Source: Rubrobacter xylanophilus (lineage in GTDB: Bacteria; Actinomycetota; Rubrobacteria; Rubrobacterales; Rubrobacteraceae). From it: a stretch of 64,000 nucleotides of DNA. The position numbers were made by a program, and so were the translations under genes. A model generated the notes under the pieces. The model was not told the origin of the DNA and made no database searches. It was given only the letters and a program-made list of their open reading frames with translations. Below, piece after piece: positions 60,872-64,000 of the stretch; the first letter of the stretch is position 1, and each line of letters starts with the position of its first letter. The stretch lies in NCBI RefSeq assembly GCF_007164525.1, contig NZ_AP019791.1, positions 2,958,876 through 3,022,875 on the forward strand, written 5' to 3'.

Positions 60872-61765
60872 GTGAGGGTGCTCGTCAGCGGGGCTTCGGG
60901 GATGATCGGGAGGGCTCTCCGGCGGGAGCTCGAGAGTCGGGGGCATGAGGTGATCGCGCTCAGCCGGTCGAGGCCCTCCTCTGAGGACACCGTGCGCTGG
61001 GACCCTGAACGGGGGAGCGTGGACCTCTCGCGGCTGGAGGGGCATCGGGCGGTGGTCCACCTTGCGGGGGAGAGCATCATGGGGCGCTGGACCCGCGGGA
61101 AGAAGGCCCGGATCCTGGAGAGCCGGGTGCGGGGGACCCGGTTTCTGGCCGAGAGCCTGGGGCGGCTGCGGGAGCCGCCGCGGATCATGGTCAGCGCCTC
61201 GGCCTCCGGCTACTACGGCGACCGGGGAGACGAGGTCCTCACCGAGGAGAGCGGACCCGGAGCGGGATTCCTCGCGCGGGTCTGCCAGGAGTGGGAGCGC
61301 GCGGCGGAGCCGGCCCGGCGGGCCGGGATCCGGGTCGTCCACCCGCGGTTCGGGATAGTGCTGAGCCGTGAGGGCGGGGCGCTCGCGGCGATGCTCCCGG
61401 CCTTCCGGCTGGGGCTCGGGGGCAGGGTGGGCAGCGGCCGGCAGTGGTGGAGCTGGGTGCACATAGAGGACGTGGCGGGGGCCATACTCCATCTCATCGA
61501 GAGCGAGGCATCGGAAGGGCCGGTCAACCTGTGCAGTCCGGAACCCGCGAGGAGCGGGGAGTTCGTGCGCACCCTCGCCCGCGTGCTGGGGAGGCCCGCG
61601 CTGCTTCCCCTCCCGGCCTTCGCGGCCCGGGCGGCGCTCGGAGAGATGGCCGACGAGCTGCTGCTCGCGAGCGCCCGGATGGAGCCCGGGAAGCTCAGAC
61701 AGGCGCGCTACGGGTTCCGCCACCCGGAGCTCGAGGGGGCGCTCAGGGACCTGCTTGAGCGGTAG
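60872..61765 (+). CDS. TIGR01777-type epimerase family protein
   Basis: A 297-residue extended SDR of the TIGR01777/YfcH family. RVLVSGASGMIGRALRREL is the cofactor loop; ASGYYGDRGDEVLTEES is the conserved core with the catalytic-type Tyr; GSGRQWWSWVHIEDVAG and NLCSPEPARSGEFVRTL follow. These proteins are widespread but unassigned (linked to septum or carotenoid metabolism in some cases). GTG at 60872 is chosen over an ATG at 60827 because gggaggatcttc precedes it. Confidence 0.86.
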   Translation: MRVLVSGASGMIGRALRRELESRGHEVIALSRSRPSSEDTVRWDPERGSVDLSRLEGHRAVVHLAGESIMGRWTRGKKARILESRVRGTRFLAESLGRLREPPRIMVSASASGYYGDRGDEVLTEESGPGAGFLARVCQEWERAAEPARRAGIRVVHPRFGIVLSREGGALAAMLPAFRLGLGGRVGSGRQWWSWVHIEDVAGAILHLIESEASEGPVNLCSPEPARSGEFVRTLARVLGRPALLPLPAFAARAALGEMADELLLASARMEPGKLRQARYGFRHPELEGALRDLLER

Positions 61766-61775
61766 GTGTTCTCTT

Positions 61776-62819
61776 CTAGAGGGGCTCCGCCCCGAAGCCC
61801 GCTGCGTGGAGCAGGCTCTGTGCCTTCCGGGCGTCCTCGGAGTTCAGGGTCAGTACCAGAGCGGCCCGCTCGGTGTTCGAGTGGCGGACGTAGAGGTCCA
61901 GGATATTGATGCTGTTCGAACCCAGCAGGGTGGTCACCTCGGCAAGGACGCCCGGGCGGTTCTCCACCGGGACGGCCAGCTCCGTGCTCTCGCCTCTCTT
62001 GTCCACGAGGATACCGCCCAGCGCCTCGTAGGCCTCGCGGGCCTCCTGAAAGCGACGCTCCATGCTCTTGCGGTCCTGGATCTCGCTCCCCAGCTGGGCC
62101 ATGGCCCCGGCGAAGGCGCCGAGGGCCTCTCCCAGCGCCGGGGCGTTCTCCGCCAGGATGTCCGCCCAGAGGGAGGGGTTGGAGGAGCCCACCCGCGTCA
62201 GGTCTCTGAAGGCCGGCCCGGCGAACGAGAGGGCCTCCGGCGAGATGTCCGAGGCCACCTTCAGCAGCGCCGCGGCCATCAGGTGTGGCAGGTGGGAGAG
62301 GGTGGCCATGAGCAGATCGTGCTTCTCCGGGGCGACGGCCGTGGGGATCGCTCCCAGGCGCTGGACGAAGTGGGAGACCTCCCGGTAGGCCTCCGGGTCG
62401 GTGTGCTCCGTGGGGGTCAGGAAGTAGCGGGCGCCGCGGAAGAGGTCCGGGCGGGCGTTGGTCACCCCCGAGAGCTGGCTCCCCGCCATAGGGTGGCCGC
62501 CGACGAAGCGCAGGCCGCGTTGCTCGGCCTCCCGGACGATCCCCGTCTTCGTGCTGGCCACGTCGGTGATGAGCGCCCGGGTCGGGGAGAGCTTCCGCAG
62601 GAGCTCGCGGATCCTGGAGATAGGGGCGGCGAGCACCACCAGATCGGCCTCGCGAACCTCCTTGAGGGTCGAAGGCCGGTCGATCGCGCCGAGGCGCACC
62701 GCCTCCTCCAGCACCTCCGGGCGGTCCACGCCGAGGATCTCGCGGGCCACCCCGCGGCTGGCCAGCCCGACGGAGCCTCCGATCAGACCGACGCCAACTA
62801 TGCCCAGCGCGCGTATCAG
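61776..62819 (-). CDS. tyrA: prephenate dehydrogenase with ACT domain
   Basis: A 347-residue enzyme of tyrosine synthesis. LGIVGVGLIGGSVGLAS is the NAD loop; VGGHPMAGSQLSGV, SHLPHLMAAALLKVAS and the region FRDLTRVGSSNPSLWADI are prephenate-dehydrogenase motifs. The C-terminal ACT domain (ENRPGVLAEVTTLLGSNSINI) suggests feedback control by an aromatic amino acid. No ATG, GTG or TTG exists near the conserved N-terminus; CTG at 62819 overlaps the hisC stop as CTGA, with taggag seven bases upstream, so CTG is the likely start. Downstream of hisC in one transcript. Confidence 0.9.
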   Translation of the reverse strand: MIRALGIVGVGLIGGSVGLASRGVAREILGVDRPEVLEEAVRLGAIDRPSTLKEVREADLVVLAAPISRIRELLRKLSPTRALITDVASTKTGIVREAEQRGLRFVGGHPMAGSQLSGVTNARPDLFRGARYFLTPTEHTDPEAYREVSHFVQRLGAIPTAVAPEKHDLLMATLSHLPHLMAAALLKVASDISPEALSFAGPAFRDLTRVGSSNPSLWADILAENAPALGEALGAFAGAMAQLGSEIQDRKSMERRFQEAREAYEALGGILVDKRGESTELAVPVENRPGVLAEVTTLLGSNSINILDLYVRHSNTERAALVLTLNSEDARKAQSLLHAAGFGAEPL

Positions 62820-63871
62820 CTGAGCGCTCCTATCACCAGGTCGTTCTCCTGCGTGTTGCCGATGGTGACCCGGCTCCAGCCCGGGTACCCGAGCGGCTCG
62901 CCCTCCCGCACCAGCACCCCGGCCCGCTCGAAGAGGGCGGGGGAGGTCTCCACCAGCACGAAGTTCCCCTGGGAGGGGACGTAGTTCAGCTTCGCCTCCC
63001 GGAAGGCCCGCTCCACCCGCTCCCGCTCCCGGATCACGAACTCGGCGCGGGCCTGGATCTTCTCCCGGGCCCGCATGGAGGCGGCGGCGGCCACCTGCGC
63101 GGCCAGGTTCACCGAGAAGGGGAAGCGCACCCGCTCGGCGTAGTCGGCGATCCGGCGGGAGGCTATGCCGTAGCCCACCCGGAAGCCCGCCAGGCCGTGG
63201 GCCTTGGAGAAGGTCCTCGCCACGGCCACGTTCGGGCGCTCCAGGGCCAGCGCGTGGGAGCCGTGGTAGGCCGGGTCGGCGACGAACTCCTGGTAGGCCT
63301 CGTCCAGGATCAGGAGCACGCTCTCCGGAAGCCCGTCGGCCAGCGCCCGGACCTCCTCCAGCGCCAGGTGGGTGCCGGTGGGGTTGTTGGGGTTGCAGAG
63401 GATCACGGCCCGGGTCTCCTCCGTGACCGCCGAGAGCAGCGCTTCCGGTTTGACCCGGTGCTCCTCCGTGAGCGGCACCCGGCGGGCTCGCAGGCCGAGG
63501 GTGGCGGCGATGGAGAGGTAGAGGGTGAAGGTCGGCCAGGGGAAGAGAACCTCGCCCGGGCGCTCCACGAGCATGAGCAGATTCTGCAGAACCTCGCTCG
63601 AGCCGTTGCCGACCAGGACGTTGCCGACGTCGCTGCCGGGGTTGGCCGCGGCCACCGCCTCCCGCAGGGAGGCGGCATAGCGGTCCGGGTAGCGGTTCGC
63701 CCTCGGCAGGGCCTCGGCCAGGGCCGCCTCGGCCTCGGGGAGCGGGCCGAAGGAGAGCTCGTTCGAGGTCAGCTTGACGAGGCCGCCGGTGCCGCGTTCG
63801 GCGGCCGCCTCCTGGGAGGCCCGGGGCGGGTTGTACGGGGAGAGGGGCTCCAGCTCCGCTCGGAATCTCAC
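62816..63871 (-). CDS. hisC: histidinol-phosphate/aromatic aminotransferase
   Basis: A 351-residue PLP class I/II aminotransferase of the HisC type. VKLTSNELSFGPLPEA, VGNGSSEVLQNLLML, LCNPNNPTGTHLALEEV (PLP-phosphate/Asn), LDEAYQEFV (Asp, Tyr) and FSKAHGLAGFRVGYG with the Schiff-base Lys are present. GTG at 63871 follows aaagga. Paired with tyrA, it may make tyrosine/phenylalanine in addition to or instead of histidine; the sequence alone does not decide. Confidence 0.92.
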   Translation of the reverse strand: MRFRAELEPLSPYNPPRASQEAAAERGTGGLVKLTSNELSFGPLPEAEAALAEALPRANRYPDRYAASLREAVAAANPGSDVGNVLVGNGSSEVLQNLLMLVERPGEVLFPWPTFTLYLSIAATLGLRARRVPLTEEHRVKPEALLSAVTEETRAVILCNPNNPTGTHLALEEVRALADGLPESVLLILDEAYQEFVADPAYHGSHALALERPNVAVARTFSKAHGLAGFRVGYGIASRRIADYAERVRFPFSVNLAAQVAAAASMRAREKIQARAEFVIRERERVERAFREAKLNYVPSQGNFVLVETSPALFERAGVLVREGEPLGYPGWSRVTIGNTQENDLVIGALS

Positions 63872-63918
63872 TGCCGTCCTTTCGATTCTTTCTTTCGTGT
63901 GGGAGAGGCTGAAAGAAT

Positions 63919-63947
63919 AGCCTATCCGGCGGCGGGCGGGCTTGCAA
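63919..63947 (-). promoter_or_regulatory. promoter of hisC-tyrA
   Basis: Minus strand: -35 TTGCAA (63942-63947), 17-base spacer, -10 TAGGCT (63919-63924). It leaves a leader of about 40 bases that ends in aaagga before the GTG at 63871. Confidence 0.5.
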
Positions 63948-63975
63948 CAGGGGTGCGCCACGCAGAACTCCCTGC

Positions 63976-64000
63976 TAAAATCCTCTCTCCCATGTCGCGG
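63976..64000 (+). promoter_or_regulatory. -10 TAAAAT and possible gene start at the right edge
   Basis: TAAAAT (63976-63981) is followed 10 bases later by ATGTCGCGG (63992), so a near-leaderless gene may begin here and continue out of the window. Confidence 0.35.

Overview
The window reads as a very GC-rich, actinobacterial chromosome. The set of genes (mycobacterial-type ergothioneine genes egtB-egtC-egtD, a manganese catalase, an ATP-type PEP carboxykinase, two Hsp20 genes, a UMF1-type transporter, GTG/TTG starts and TAGAAT-like -10 boxes) suggests a thermotolerant, stress-resistant lineage such as Rubrobacter. That assignment is inference from gene content and composition; no database was searched. 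Coding density is high. No rRNA, tRNA, CRISPR array, insertion sequence or prophage was seen.

Region 1 (1-10950): end of a secreted coiled-coil cell-wall protein, a UMF1 transporter, nagA, a macrodomain hydrolase, msrB, two tandem lipoteichoic-acid-synthase-like membrane sulfatase-fold proteins (one with an internal twin-arginine motif), a decayed class II photolyase, a DUF202 protein whose ribosome site lies in a perfect inverted repeat, and a MaoC-fold protein. Region 2 (11000-17100) is a proteostasis island: two Hsp20 genes around an RpoD-like sigma factor, a zinc-finger AAA+ Clp unfoldase without a visible ClpP-docking loop, and a DUF1931 histone-fold protein. Region 3 (17100-22200): a ClpP-fold membrane protease, a phospholipase-D family synthase, pckA, and a manganese catalase with a structured leader.

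Region 4 (22600-26400) is an egtB-egtC-egtD-osmC operon behind a strong leaderless promoter, divergent from ino1 (inositol-phosphate synthase). Region 5 (26500-35800) holds two GT4 glycosyltransferases, a sulfotransferase, a quinone reductase, an inositol-monophosphatase-like enzyme, an NlpC/P60 hydrolase and SppA. Region 6 (35800-46800) holds small regulatory and membrane genes: a ParB-like protein, phosphoesterase, Nudix, NfeD-SPFH pair, a cytoplasmic two-component system, a GH31 glycosidase, an SDR, and YetF-like and unknown membrane proteins.

Region 7 (46850-56140) is the most unusual: a minus-strand run of eight genes, seven of them joined by 4-base start/stop overlaps. It encodes a heptose route (GmhA, bifunctional HldE, and a GmhB phosphatase fused to a GT2 glycosyltransferase), two GT9 heptosyltransferase-like proteins, two GT4 enzymes and a carbamoyltransferase. 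This predicts a nucleotide-heptose-derived, probably carbamoylated surface glycan in what looks like a non-LPS organism. Region 8 (56370-64000): an unknown protein, an SDR/alcohol-dehydrogenase pair, DUF2267 plus a small downstream domain after an in-frame TAG, a second sulfotransferase, a TIGR01777 epimerase, and a hisC-tyrA pair in which tyrA appears to start with CTG.
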